From: Anniella stebbinsi
Lineage: Eukaryota > Chordata > Lepidosauria > Squamata > Anniellidae
Length of the DNA stretch: 64,000 nt
Reading direction: 5' to 3'
Assembly: GCA_029215795.1 (NCBI GenBank)
Contig: JARDYH010000001.1
Coordinates: forward strand, 198,345,654-198,409,653
A model generated the notes under the pieces. It worked only from the letters and a program-made list of their open reading frames with translations, had not been told where the DNA came from and searched no databases. The position numbers and the translations under genes were made by a program. Below, in pieces: positions 26,100-37,142 of the stretch (positions are counted from its first letter, which is position 1; each line of letters begins with the position of its first letter).

Positions 26100-27186
26100 C
26101 TGGGATTCTTGCAAAAGAATGCTAGATGAGTTGGTGGACCTTTGCCTGTTGCAGAAAGGCTCTTCTTATGCAAAAGTGCATACTCAGGAATACTTGACCC
26201 AATTTTGCCTTAACTGTTAAGAGATCCTGAGCACACAAGCTTGCTTTGTAAATTTAAAATATGTCAGTGAACTTTGACGGCTCTTGTAAAGGTAGCCACA
26301 AACGATTGAAATTAGTACCCCTAATTCTACCGCTTCTTAAAAAATCATATAAAGCTCCATAAAGTCTGGGAATAGTTAAAATCCAGTTAACTGCAGGTGA
26401 TCAGTTCAAACCTCTGTCAAGAGCAATCTAGCCCTCCCTCATCAGCCTACTGTCCAGGTAGAAAGGGGGCAGGGGGAGGAGAGAAAGAAAATGAATGGAC
26501 TAGCCCTGTCCACTTTTGGCTCTGATCCTGCCCACTTTTGGCTCTGGCCCCACCCACTGCTGCCTTCAGCTCCACCCGCCGCCAGCATGTGACTATCAGA
26601 AAAAATATTCCCCTGATATATACTAATATTAATCTACAGTCCAGAGTGCTCACTCTTATCATCGTATATACTAATAGCAATCTCAATTATCCAAGTGCTA
26701 GTCTGTATGTGGCCAAAGTGGCAACCTCCTTGCATAAGAAGGAAATATCAACAGATTTAGGGGAAGGAGGCTTAAAAATGAGACCTAAAATTGATTGGAA
26801 TATAAATAGATACTGTTATGAATAGAGTTAAAATCAAAACTGTGAAATAACCTGTTTCAGTCACAAAGATAAATACCATTTTGGGGCACTGATGTCATCT
26901 AACCATAAAAATGTGTACACAGAGAAATAGCACCGCAATAAATGACTCATCTTATATTACACATTAGTCTTCCTAGATTACAATTTCATTTTGAAACCTC
27001 CTGAAAGTCACAACATCTCAATATGCATGTACATTCAAGAGTTTAAGGAAACAAATATACTTTTTTCCCCTCTAGGGATATAAGCAAGTTGAATTCCTTA
27101 ATAGCAAATATTTTCCCAGATGGCTTTTTAGAAATACTTTGTCTTTATTAGCCATATGTAATACTAAACAGACACATATCGTCTAG
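26100..27186. other. No gene seen
   Basis: AT-rich flank with a short duplicated pyrimidine stretch (CCACTTTTGGCTCTGATCC / CCACTTTTGGCTCTGGCCC, 26510-26550). No exon recognised. Confidence 0.5.
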
Positions 27187-27986
27187 GGGTGCCTCTACAA
27201 GAGAGGTTTAATGCTCTTTGAAGTCTCATTAAAAAATTTACCTCTACACCAACGGAGCGCAAATGGGGCGTAGAGGCGCGTTATCTCCCCGATTGTGCGC
27301 GTTATCGAATGCGCGTTAAATAGCGAGTTTTTTTTGCTCCGTCCATTAAAGCGCATTTTGATGGGAGGGGGCTGCTGCTCCGGCGAGCGGAAGGAAAAGG
27401 CTGGTGCCTGCAGAGGCGGCTCCTCCTCCTCCCTCTATTGTCAGATCTCACCCCCTTCTCCGCCTTTGGTCGTGTCAATTTCAGGCAAAGCCGGGTGCCT
27501 GCTTTCTCCCGTTCTCTCTCCCCTCCGTTCCCCTTGACTGCCAAGAAGACTGGCAGCGTCCAGTAGCTCTCACGCACCCCTCTCTCTCCACTGTCCTCCG
27601 GCTCCTGCTGAGGGGATCAGGCTGTCAGTCGCAGGCAGGCGGGCGGACGGGAGCCCAGAAACGAAGCAGCCACGCACGCACGCACGCCTGCGACTCCTTC
27701 CCCGCAAGAAGGTCGCCTCCTGCTCGGCACCCGCGGCGGGGGGCCCGGCGGGAGGAGGAGGAGGAAGAAGAGAGGGTAAAGGAAGGTGAGGAGGAGGAGG
27801 ATCGCTCGCCTGCTGCCCACAGCCTACCAGCCAGCCAGCTGGGGAGCGGCGGGGAGGGAAGGGGAGGGGAGGGAAGCGCCTTTTGTCGCCGCCTCTCGTG
27901 CAGAGGTATTATGCATAAAGGTGCTTCAGGGATAGTGTGCATAATCTCCTAACCGGGCGCAAAAGTGAATCCTTGTGGAGGGAACC
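27187..27986. mobile_element. Core-swapping TIR element, copy 1 (GC-rich core)
   Basis: Left end GGGTGCCTCTACAAGAG and right end CTTGTGGAGGGAACC are imperfect inverted repeats. The next ~170 bp on the left (ACGGAGCGCAAAT, AATGCGCGTTAAATAGCGAG) and ~90 bp on the right (GCAGAGGTATTATGCATAAA, TCCTAACCGGGCGC) also occur at 53909-54259 and 57128-57669. The ~500-bp core (27360-27895) is CpG- and G/A-rich and not shared with those copies. It looks like 5' UTR/promoter DNA. No coding frame is credible. Confidence 0.7.
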
Positions 27987-28620
27987 AAGTAGAGAATGTT
28001 GATCTCCCTTCAAACTTAGGATATTAATTTTAAAACAGAAGATATCAAATATTTGAATGCCACTGAAAGAGAGTAAACATTTAATTCAACTGATAAAAAA
28101 AATGTTATCTGAATTGAAATTGTGCATGCACTGGATCCCTCTGTGCTTCTTTTTAGCCAATTTTTTTTAAAAAACATACATAGTTAACAAAATGCAGGTT
28201 ATTTCCCAGACACCTGGAATAAATGAGATTGTACTATTCTGTATGGTAGGTAAAAATTAATCACCAGTTATCATTAAAGTTACATCCAAGAGGAATGTAA
28301 CCAGGTATTTAAGACAATATAAAACCAGACAGGACAAAATTAGATACCAATGTTCAGCAGTAAATTTACAGTTGTCAAAGCTATGAAGTACTGCAGCAGA
28401 GTGGTACTTATACAAAGATTTAATTTCAGTATGTTAAATCGAGAATCAATTATATAAGAAAAGATGCAGCTTTAAAATAGCTTTTTGTGGAATCATCTTC
28501 TGATCCTAAATTAAACTGCTTTGAGGTAAGAGAGCAAACAGATAACAGCTTCCCGCATGATTGCTTTAGCATTGTAGCACTAAACCAGAAATAAAGGGGA
28601 AAGTGCTTCAGCAAAGTGGT
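27987..28620. other. No gene seen
   Basis: AT-rich, no recognisable repeat or open frame of interest. Confidence 0.45.
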
Positions 28621-28625
28621 ACTAA

Positions 28626-28740
28626 CAACCTGGTGCCCTCCAGAGTTTTGAATTACAACTCCCATAAGCCCCAGTCACTATGGCCAATGGGCAGGGATTA
28701 TGGAAGTTGCGGTCCAAAACATCTTGGAAGGCACTAGGTC
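28626..28740. mobile_element. Foldback MITE (ACTCCCATCA family), copy 2
   Basis: CCTGGTGCCCTCCAGAGTTTTG and AATTACAACTCCCATAAGCCC on the left pair with GTCCAAAACATCTTGGAAGGC on the right. Same family as 25963-26090. Confidence 0.7.
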
Positions 28741-29689
28741 ACCTACGCCTGAACTAATTCTAGAGCTCTATATTCTTTAGCAGTCATTCTTTGGGGTTGT
28801 ACAACCCACAGAGAGGCCTGGAGGACAAAAATGGCCCCCAAGACCTCCCACAGTTGCCCACCCCTAATATAAACATGCACCTATTTTAGTGATGGATATG
28901 TTTTCCCCCGGTTGGCTCAAAATTAGCTTTACAAGCTGTCTCTGCAAGCATTCAGAAAAGGTTCTCATCTGTTTTCTGAGAGTTTTCTCCCAGTCACTTG
29001 AAGTGTTAAGTACACGCATTCATATTAGCATGTTGTCCCTGATTTAAGCTGCCTTACACCCTCCTCTCACAGCACTAGCAATGGCAGAAGGAGGCTTGAA
29101 AAGTCAACATTACCACCCCGCCAAAAAGCACACCTGGGAACAAGTAAGGGTTTTACATGTTGGCGAGTAACAGTCATTACATAAAACATTTGAACAGTGG
29201 GGAGAACTTACTCAAATAGAGAAGTTATAGTCAGTAAACAAAAGTCTGCATAGTTCAGGTCTGGTCACATGTCTCATGGCAATCAAGACAAATTTAATCG
29301 AGAAGTAACAGTTTAATATTTAAGAACTTCTCCACACCCACCTAGAATGCCTGGTGCCTAGTTTGCTGAATGTTAATTGCATATGAACAGAACTGCAGAG
29401 AACCTCTGAGGGAAACTGTGTTTCAATTTATACTACAGCTGAGCTTTACAAACTGTAGAAATTTGTACACTAAGCCAAGCAATTATAAACTTCAGCACTA
29501 TTACTAATCAATGTTGTACTACTTTAACTGTCAAAGGACATTAACTAAGCAATGGTAGGTTGCTGAGGTGAGAAGTCTCTTTTGCAGATTGCTAGACCAT
29601 CCTTAGAGGACTCACAGGGTTCTGTGGAAAGAAAGAACTATGACTGTGTTAAACCAGTTTGTACTGTGGGTATGCCATATGTCTGAAAC

Positions 29690-29825
29690 ATTCCAGTTAG
29701 TACATGTGATAAAGTGGACAATGTCCCTGAAAGCTGATGCTGGAGTAAATCTGTTAATCTTTAAAGTGCCACAATACCCTTTGTTGGTTTTGCTGCAACA
29801 GACCTACACAACTATTCCTCTGAAA
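29690..29825 (+). repeat. Old interspersed repeat (copy 2 of 2)
   Basis: Contains 'AAGTGGACAATGTCCCTGAAAGC', 'GTAAATCTGTTAATCTTTAAAGTGCCACAATA' and 'GACCTACACAACTATTCCTCTGAAA' in split form, the same layout as the copy at 25745. The 112-codon open frame that crosses it (29640-29978) is repeat sequence, not a gene. Confidence 0.6.
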
Positions 29826-30303
29826 ATCCCAGTTGAGGAAAGTCTGGTATTATTTAGAAATGGTGGAATGAGGGTCTCATGTGATTGTGCAATTCCACTA
29901 TACCACAATGCCACCGAGTGGTTGTACAATGAAACGTATAGAAAGGCAAAGAAAATCCCCAGAAAAAAGCATGTGTAAAGGAGCCAGTCTTAATTCTGTA
30001 AAGAATCTGGACGCAGAAGCCTCAGTAAAGGTGTGAGATAAACACCTTATGTAGAAATGCCCCTGCAATTCCTGCCTCTTCAGCTGGATTAACTGGTCAT
30101 TGCAATCAGATAATAATATGCATTATTATTTTCTTTCCCACTGTATCAGGGTAAGACTTTGGGCAGAAATCCAGGGTCCCATTCAACAGAATGAGCACAC
30201 TAAAGCTGGCTGATCACCTTTTGAAGTAAAATGAATTAAAGGTGAGGGAGCCCTTAAGACCATTAAGTCGAGAGTACAAAATTACCTAATTGCACTACTC
30301 ATT

Positions 30304-30529
30304 GGCTGAATTCGGACAACACGATAGTCAATGGTGGGGTAATAATCAACTTTACAGTTGTTCATCTAGGGGGTACTCCCCATACAACATGGTAATAAAT
30401 AATCAACCGTGATGTGGATTAGGATCAGCGCTGAGTTGACTATGGCAGCATTCGGATGACACAATAGTCAATACAACTGATAATTGTTTCCCCCTCCCCG
30501 GTTGCTTTTTGTGTCGTCCGAATTCAGCC
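30304..30529. mobile_element. Short TIR element (MITE)
   Basis: GGCTGAATTCGGACAACAC at the left end matches GTGTCGTCCGAATTCAGCC at the right end (18 of 19). The interior is 188 bp and contains a second internal copy of the end-like sequence (GCATTCGGATGACACAATAGTCAATAC near 30449). No coding capacity, no clear target duplication. Confidence 0.75.
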
Positions 30530-30801
30530 ATAATGTTGACCAGCCCTTTCAGCTTAGGGTGACCAGATTTTGAGGATCAAAATCCCGGACCCCCCCCCCG
30601 CCACCCCACCCACCCAAAACAACCCCCCCACCGCATGCCCGCGCCGCCCCGCCCTGCGCCACCCCCCACCCGCATGCCTCGCGCCGCCATCCACCCCGCG
30701 CCGCCCCCCCCACCTGTGCCGCCCCCCCACCCGTGCCGCCCCCCCACCCGCGCCGCCCCCCCGCGCCGCCCCCCCCGCGCCACGCCGCCCGCTCCGCACT
30801 C

Positions 30802-30991
30802 CTTACCGGCTGGGGCGTCTGCTTCCCTCCGGTGCTTGGAATCTACTGAGAAACAGGCTTCCTGGCCTGTCTCTTAATAGCGCGCCGGGTGATGACGTCA
30901 TCACCCGGCGCACTACTGAGGGACAGGCCGCGAAGCCTGTTTCTCAGTAGATTCCGAGCACCGGAGGGAAGCGGACGCCCTAGCAGGTAAG
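30802..30991. repeat. 190-bp near-perfect palindrome, unit 1
   Basis: Both arms run from CTTACCGGCTGGGGCGTCTGC to its inverse GCGGACGCCCTAGCAGGTAAG and meet exactly at TGACGTCA (30893-30900), a CRE-type octamer. Each arm includes CTACTGAGAAACAGGCTTCC. Both outer ends read as splice-donor-like CAGGTAAG or CCGGTAAG pointing outward. Confidence 0.85.
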
Positions 30992-31190
30992 TGCCTCGCG
31001 CCGCCGCCTGCCCCGCGCAGGCCGCCCGCCCCCCGTGCTGCGCCACCCCCTCGCCGCCCCCCCCGCGCCACGCCACACACACCCCCACGCCGCCCCCCCG
31101 CGCCGCGCCGCGCCGCACCGCACCCCCCACCCGCACCGCGCCTCACCCCCCACCTGCGCCGCCCACCCCCGCGCCGCCCACCCCGCGCTC

Positions 31191-31375
31191 CTTACCGGCT
31201 GGGGCGTCCGCTTCCCTCCGGTGCTCGGAATCTACTGAGAAACAGGCTTCCTGGCCTGTCTCTCAGTAGCGCACCGAGTGGTCATCACCCGGCGCGTTAC
31301 TGAGGGACAGGCTGCGAAGCCTGTTTCTCAGTAGATTCCGAGCACCGGAGGGAAGCGGACACCCCAGCAGGTAAG
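31191..31375. repeat. 185-bp palindrome, unit 2 (damaged centre)
   Basis: Same palindromic unit as 30802-30991, repeated about 390 bp further on. The centre has lost the TGACGTCA octamer and reads GAGTGGTCATCACC. The arms are otherwise nearly identical to unit 1. Confidence 0.85.
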
Positions 31376-31602
31376 TGCCTCGCGCCGCCAGCCTCCCGCC
31401 ACCACCGCGTGACCCCCCCCGCCGCCCCAGTTTGCCCCCGCTGCCCCCCGGTTGGCCCGGATTGCCCCAGGGCCATCTGGTCACCCTTTTGGGGGGCTAA
31501 ATTTCTGGATTTGGCCCCCCAAAACAGTTTTTCCGCCAGGATGCGGATTTGCTCCCCATTTCCTGGGCATGTCCGGACAAATCCGGGTGGATGGTCACCC
31601 TA

Positions 31603-32260
31603 TTCCGCTCGCTGTGCCAGCAATTCATGTGGTACAGGGGGATGCTCTGCTGAGATTCACTGGTGTACTTTTGTAACACCCAAACAAATTTGGAAGGTAG
31701 CGGTCCAATATGTGAATGACAATAGTTTGGCTTTCACTGAAGTGGCAAACCTGTGTCTGAGCTTCAGACTACAGTGGTGGCCAAAATTGTGGACACTTTT
31801 TGAAATTTTCATATTTTGCAACTTCGAATGCTTATAGAAAATGTTCTGTTTCACAAAGTTTAAATGTTTATATATCAATTGAAAGAGAATTGAATTTGGC
31901 TTCAAAATAGTGTTTTTGTGTTTTGGAACTCAAACCCGCACCTCTTGTGGATATGTTACTTTATTTTGGTCTCACCAGTTAGACATCTGTGCACCAGCCA
32001 TGTCCGTCATGACACCTATTTTATGAATGAACAATCCCCCCCATGGTAGCCATTTTGTGGGAGTGCCCATGACACTCTCAAAATTCCAAATGTGCCTATT
32101 GACCTGAAAAGCTTGCAGACCTGCTGTACGGTGCCACAATTCTTTAGGGTGCCTTGCAATTCTTTCTATAAAGGATGAAGAAAGCTGCAAAATGTAACAT
32201 TTCCACTAACCAAATTTCCATAGGCACAAGAGGATTCAAGACAACAGCTTGCCAAAACAA
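31603..32260. other. No gene seen
   Basis: Unremarkable flank with no protein-like frame and no recognised repeat. Confidence 0.45.
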
Positions 32261-32265
32261 CACAG

Positions 32266-32361
32266 AGCTTATCTACACTACTGCTTTAAAACAGTTTATA
32301 ACAGTCAATAACCGGTTTAAAACTGTTATAAACCATTTTAAAGCAGTAGTGTAGATAAGCT
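32266..32361. mobile_element. 96-bp palindromic MITE with 5-bp TSD
   Basis: AGCTTATCTACACTACTGCTTTAAAAC on the left is mirrored by the right arm down to GTGTAGATAAGCT. The flanks are CACAG on both sides (32261-32265, 32362-32366). Relatives lie at 47407, 52861 and 59761. Almost the entire element is the inverted repeat. Confidence 0.85.
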
Positions 32362-33099
32362 CACAGACTACCATGATATTCAGGGTGGTGGGGCCTCAAT
32401 TCATTTACATGTATTTTCAAATACTTCCATTGATTTAACTCAAACTTTCTAAGGAAGTATCCTGGCTTAGATAAATCCATAAAGGGTAGGCCTATAAATG
32501 GCTATTAACTATAACAATTACAGAGAGCCTCTGTGTTCAGAAGCAGTATATCTGTGAATGGCCACCATAATCTCTGCCTGTTGCTTGTCAGTTTTCAGAG
32601 TCATCTGGCTAGTTACTAGTGGAAACAGAGTGCTGAACTTGATAACTAGACTATCCAGCAAGACCATTTTTGATATTGCAGTAACACAATCACTATCTTG
32701 CCTTGTGTGTGTTTACTGGCTTCTCGTGGCATGAAATCAGCTGAGAGCATCCCATGTTTTGAGATGATCGCAGGCCAGTTTCACGATGTTTAAAAAGTAG
32801 CCATGGAGACAGCACAAAATACAAGGGCTGCTGCATAGATGTGTTTGGCATCCTCTGGATATCCCTGAATTATCTCAGTCTTAAAGAATGGACATTTTTT
32901 GGTACCTCCAGATACTGGACAATCCTCAATCTATTTCAGATCCAAGGCAACAATTTGAAACAAAAGCTTGTGAAGAACAATTTATTGACTAATCTTTCTC
33001 TTTACCAACCCACCCCTCAATTTGTGGGTCTTTAGAGTGTTTTACTATCCAAACTGTTAGGATAATTTAGGATACTAATCCTTTAAAAAATAAAAATAA

Positions 33100-33325
33100 G
33101 TGAGCTAGTGTGGTATAATGGTTAGAGTTTTGGACTGAAACTCAGGAGAATAGGACTCTAATCTCTACTTAGGCATGAAGCTCACTGGGCGAGTTTGGGC
33201 CAGTCACTACGTCTTGGCCTACTTCACAGGGTTGTTGTGAAGAAAAGGTGGAAAGAATGATTACACTGCCTTGGGCACCTTGAAGGAAAGGCAGGCTATA
33301 AATATAATAAATAAATAAAATACAT
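33100..33325 (+). mobile_element. tRNA-derived SINE
   Basis: Begins TGAGCTAGTGTGGTATAATGGTTAGAG, which holds a tRNA-like A box (TGGTATAATGG). A body follows with ATGAAGCTCACTGGGCGAGTT, GGGCCAGTCACTACGTC and CACAGGGTTGTTGTG. It ends GGCAGGCTATAAATATAATAAATAAATAAA. This body and tail match the well-known squamate tRNA SINE type. Nearly full length, and transcribable by Pol III when young; this copy has a degraded B box. Confidence 0.85.
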
Positions 33326-33329
33326 CACT

Positions 33330-34180
33330 AATAGCATAGCATTTGCATATGCAAATGTATATGTATAGCTACAATTTAGAAATAACTATAATTATAATTT
33401 AAACAGAAATACAGTACACGTGGAATACGGTGACCAGGTGATCTGTGTGCCTTCCTCCATCTGCCTTCCAGGGTCTCACTGTTGATGGGCAACTTCAAGG
33501 CCCCTCCTAAACAGAAGACACCTTCAAATAGAGGACTCTCTTCTATAAAAGATGATATATGGCCACCCTTCTGTCACCACACACATGGATTTGTTTTGGG
33601 ACATTTTACTATATACTGGAATTAGGCTTGGAGTTGGAAAATATCCCCCAAAAGCATTTGTGTAAGCTTTTTATGTTTGGTTCATCGTTAGCATTTTAGT
33701 AACTTGTTCTCCAAGAACCCCACCCCCCACCCCAGACCAGTGCCCAAGATATCAAAGGAGATTTTACGCTTGATAGTCGATTGTACTCAGGAACAAAGCT
33801 TTGAAAAGCTGGCAAACCTAGGTGTGAAAAGAGCAAACGAATTGTGGAGTGGCTTTTATATTATTCATTCTTGATTTAGACACAATCTGGGGCACTTTTC
33901 CCATCTCTTCCTGCACAGATCATTATATGCCATTTGCAGGAGACGAGGTCTTTCTTGTGTGATGACACTGCTCCAAATAACTATTATTGTCTCCCTTGCC
34001 CTAAAATGTGTCAAAATGAGGCTTTTTATGGCACCAAGTTATTGCTGAAAGTGTGTAAGCTTTCCCGTTTCTCAGAACTTTTCCATCTGTGGGAAAGGAA
34101 AAAGAATTATGTGGTGGGTAAAATCTTGTATTGGGTAACAAATTAGAGAAATGGTTAATCACCTTATCCTGTGATCCAGG
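33330..34180. other. No gene seen
   Basis: AT-rich flank. Nothing recognised. Confidence 0.45.
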
Positions 34181-34183
34181 GAT

Positions 34184-34253
34184 AGGGCCCTCCAGAGGCT
34201 TGGGAGGATGACTCCCATAACCCCTGGTCATGCTGCCTGGGGCTGTTGGCAGC
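34184..34253. mobile_element. Foldback MITE fragment (ACTCCCATCA family), copy 3
   Basis: GGGCCCTCCAGAGGCTTGGGAGGATGACTCCCATAACCCCTGG is the left arm of the foldback family. The right arm is absent where the L2-like LINE tail starts at 34254. Confidence 0.55.
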
Positions 34254-34800
34254 TGTAATAATAATAATAATGATTATTTTTATTTTTATTATTTCTTACC
34301 CACCTCTCCCTCCCGCCTCTCCAACAATATAAAATACATAAACTGATTTAAAGCATATAAAATTAATACATTATTAAAATCAATAAATTCTTAAAATTTT
34401 ACTGGGTAGGCCTGCTGGAAGAGATCAGTCTTTATAGCTCTCTTAAATTCTTGAAGACTTGTAAGTTGGCGGATCTCTCCCGGCAGGCCATTCCACAGTC
34501 TGGGAGCGGCAGAAGAGAAGGCCCTCTGGGTAACAGTTGACAGCCTAGTCTTGGCCGACTGTAATAAATTCTTCCCAGAGAACCTGAGCATGTGGGGCAG
34601 ATTATATGGGAGAAGGCGATCCCGCAGGTAACCTGGACCCAAACCATGTAGAGCTTTAAAGGTAATAACCAACACTTTGTACTTCGCCCGGAAACTAATT
34701 GGCAGACAGTGGACTGATTTTAAAGTCCAAACAATCTGTAGATATTCACCCCAGTCCAAGAATCCAGCCTTACCCAACCTGGTGATTTCAATGTTGTGGA
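34254..34800 (-). mobile_element. L2-like LINE, 5'-truncated, with tail
   Basis: Minus strand. The C-terminal ~120 codons of an L2-clade ORF2 are open, then a stop, a 3' UTR (CTTACCCACCTCTCCCTCCCGCC in plus orientation) and an (ATT)n tail at 34254-34280. This is the best-preserved member of the LINE family whose bare 3' ends are scattered through the window, and it identifies them. Confidence 0.85.
34391..34770 (-). pseudogene. L2-like LINE ORF2 C-terminal fragment
   Basis: An open frame with the L2 hallmark order: 'KYKVLVITFKALHGLGPGYL', then RDRLLPY, 'TQRAFSSAAPRLWNGLP' and 'LTSLQEFKRAIKTDLFQQA', ending at the usual distance from the tail. RT and endonuclease domains are missing by 5' truncation. 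The frame is still open, so the insertion is fairly young. Confidence 0.85.
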
Positions 34801-34893
34801 CTTCAACTCCCATTAGCCTGAACTAGCATGGGCCATAGTCAAGAATAATGGAACTTATAGTCCAAACATCTGGAGAGTAGCAGGTTGAGGAAG
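34771..34893. mobile_element. Foldback MITE (ACTCCCATCA family), copy 4
   Basis: CCCAACCTGGTGATTTCAATG and GGACTTCAACTCCCATTAGCC pair with CTTATAGTCCAAACATCTGGAGAG on the right. It abuts the 5' end of the L2-like LINE, so the LINE joined or entered older repeat DNA. Confidence 0.65.
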
Positions 34894-36034
34894 GGCACAA
34901 AAATCTCTTGCAATGCAGATGCAGAGAGCATTCTAAACCCCTGGCATAGGTTGTCCCTTTCACTTTAGTTACTAATGCCATCAGATTTACAGAGGGCTCA
35001 GTGGGGAGACAATTTGGCACCCATCTAGAACTTGCTTTAAACTCCTGCTTTAGGACATAGTGTAGTTCCACTCCTGCAAAGGGATGAAATATCTGGAAAA
35101 GGAATGGGATCTCTACCTATGAAGCAGAAAGTATGTGTGTGTGGTGTATGTCCAGAAATATTTATCCACCTCCAGATGAGTTAGAAACTTGAAATTTGTC
35201 ATGCTGATAGGTCTGGCTGTCCAATGTACCAGAAAAATCTAAAAACACAGAATTTTGAGTTTTAAGTATTTTTAAAGAAATTAATAAAAACCAAGGTTTA
35301 TGCCTACAACTCCCAGCATGCATTGGGTGGGAGACCAGACTTACTGACCTTTGGCGGCCATTGTGAGTGCATGGGCAGATTGCCTCTGTGTGTCTTTCAC
35401 AACCCTGACTCCTAAGGTTGGTCTTGAGCAATCAACCCAATTCCACATAAAAGGAAGCAACCCACATAAATGGGCTGCGTCCATTTGTGGTGCATCCTCC
35501 CACCCTCTGCATGGTTTTAAAATCGTAACTACATACAACAGCGTGACTTTGAGGGGCCGAACATGCTCAAAGGCACCCTATCCTGATGTTGTTTTCTCAG
35601 TATCTGGGGGAAGTGCATGCGTGGCATTCACTCTTAGGAGGGAGGAAAGGGAGGCACTCTGTGCATGCCCTGAAACAGGCCTGATGAAGAGGGAAGTACA
35701 CGGGCCAGCCTCGACCCTTCAGTACAGGCTAATGATAAAGCACTTGGTTGATGAGAAACGCAGGCCGAGAAAGTCCCAGCAGGATTTGGCCAGAGCTGGG
35801 CGTGTCCACTGATGGCCGCTTACCTCCCCTCCTCTGCAATGCTACTTTTCAATGCTCTATCGAGGAGCAGCACTGGCAACGACAGTAGGGAAGTGCCTGT
35901 CAGAAGACATGGACACCTGCGGGCTGCTAAAGTACTGTCATATAGAGTGGCTGATTTTAACTAAACTATGGGTTAGCAAACCAGGTCACTAACTCTCAAT
36001 CCTAACTCAGCTCCCACTTTCCTGACCTCTCACT
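34894..36034. other. No gene seen; short shared repeat
   Basis: No credible coding frame. The 24 bases at 35298-35321 (containing CTACAACTCCCAGCATGC) recur exactly at 37221-37244 in the same orientation, so both are traces of one repeat family. Confidence 0.5.
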
Positions 36035-37142
36035 GAGGGCTCCATCACACCTATTTTTCCCCCTGGTTTCCCTTTGCGTTTTTTTACTTCCATTTCAGAA
36101 GCGCTGCAAGCGCTCCTCCCTTTCACTATCGTAGCCATAACAGAGAACTCTCTTTTTGCTCTCCCACTGCCATTGTGCCTGCCCCACCCCACCCCGCCCC
36201 TTCCTTCTCCTTCCCCCTCCAGTTCATTGGTTCTTGTCATTGTTGGACATTGTGATAAACGTGGCAGCCTTCCCCCCCTCGCTCATTGGAGCTCCTATTA
36301 CAATTTACAAAAATGCTTACATCTGTGTAATTTTTAAAGATAAAGGGATGCAATTTAACACAGTGATAGGTCTTAAGGAGGGCTTTAGCCCTGCCAAGTT
36401 TGAATCAGATTGGTTCATCCCTTGATTTTTTTAGGATATTTTAATTTTCCTCTTTAAAGCATTTCCCTGAAAGTCCACCAGTGCAATATTCCACCTGTTT
36501 GCATTTGTGTATTTAAGGGATTAGGGGATTAGGGAAAGTCAACCCCTTGCCCTAATTCTTATTTTCCCATTTTTTGTTATTATTATTTCTGCGCAAATGC
36601 AATGGAATGCAATTCTGGTAGGCTGAAATAGTGTAATGATGCAGTGGTGTATTTAAGGGATTAGGGAAAGTCAACCTACCCTTGTTTCAATGAAGTATTG
36701 TTGCATTGTAAACCACCACCACCCCTGTCCAGGTGCATTTTCTACACTTCTTTTAAAGTGAAAATGTACCCCTTGTCATGCCTACTCAGGAGTAAGACAA
36801 TAGAGTTAAATGGGACCTCTCTCCCTCACCCTTCACAGTTGAGTGGAAAACCACCCGCCCTCCTCTTTTGTCAGCGAGACCGAGACTGCCCTTAGACACA
36901 CCTGCCCCCAACAAAGAACCAGATGGTCTGATAGAGCGCAAGGACAGCAATACACAGGAGGGAGGAGCACATTTATTTCGCATAGAAGGAAAAGAACAGA
37001 CTTTGACCTTTCCAAAATGAAACGAAAAATGGTGGGGAAGAAGCGAAAGGAGTGCAGGACAGGGACAGCATCATGTAAGTACTGTGCTGCAAAACCGCAT
37101 ACCAGGCATAGCGAGCGATAAATCACTGGTGTGATGGAGCTC
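36035..37142. mobile_element. TIR transposon, ~1.1 kb, non-autonomous
   Basis: Left end GAGGGCTCCATCACACC and right end GGTGTGATGGAGCTCT are inverted repeats with one mismatch over 16 bases. The interior has no transposase. It contains, at 36349-36440, one copy of a module also found in tandem in the unrelated-looking element at 54891-56350 (GGGCTTTAGCCCTGCCAAGTTTGAA). The sequence ATTTAAGGGATTAGG is duplicated near 36510 and 36650. Confidence 0.7.

Larger units (their letters stand above)
30557..31600. mobile_element. GC-rich TA-flanked DNA transposon with two large palindromes
   Basis: Starts GGGTGACCAG and ends ATGGTCACCC, with TA on both outer sides (30555-30556, 31601-31602), as for Tc1/mariner-type elements. 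The interior holds CpG- and C-rich simple arrays (CGCCGCCCCCC-type) and two long palindromes, 30802-30991 and 31191-31375. Open frames here are shadows of the C-rich repeat. No transposase is present. A second internal TGGTCACCC end at about 31485 suggests a nested or composite structure. Confidence 0.75.

Noticed and set aside
29640..29978. A 112-codon plus-strand frame that looks protein-like
   Set aside because: Its middle is the same interspersed repeat as at 25745-25845. No start context, splice or family support.
30554..31269. Pro/Ala- and Gly-rich open frames in the GC-rich block
   Set aside because: They are translations of C-rich simple arrays and palindromes inside a transposon, on both strands.
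32266..32361. microRNA hairpin
   Set aside because: The perfect inverted repeat has relatives at three other sites and a target duplication, so it is a MITE. Small-RNA data would be needed to claim more.
33100..33170. A tRNA gene
   Set aside because: The tRNA-like head is followed by a SINE body and an AATAAA-rich tail, and has no cloverleaf with anticodon arm.
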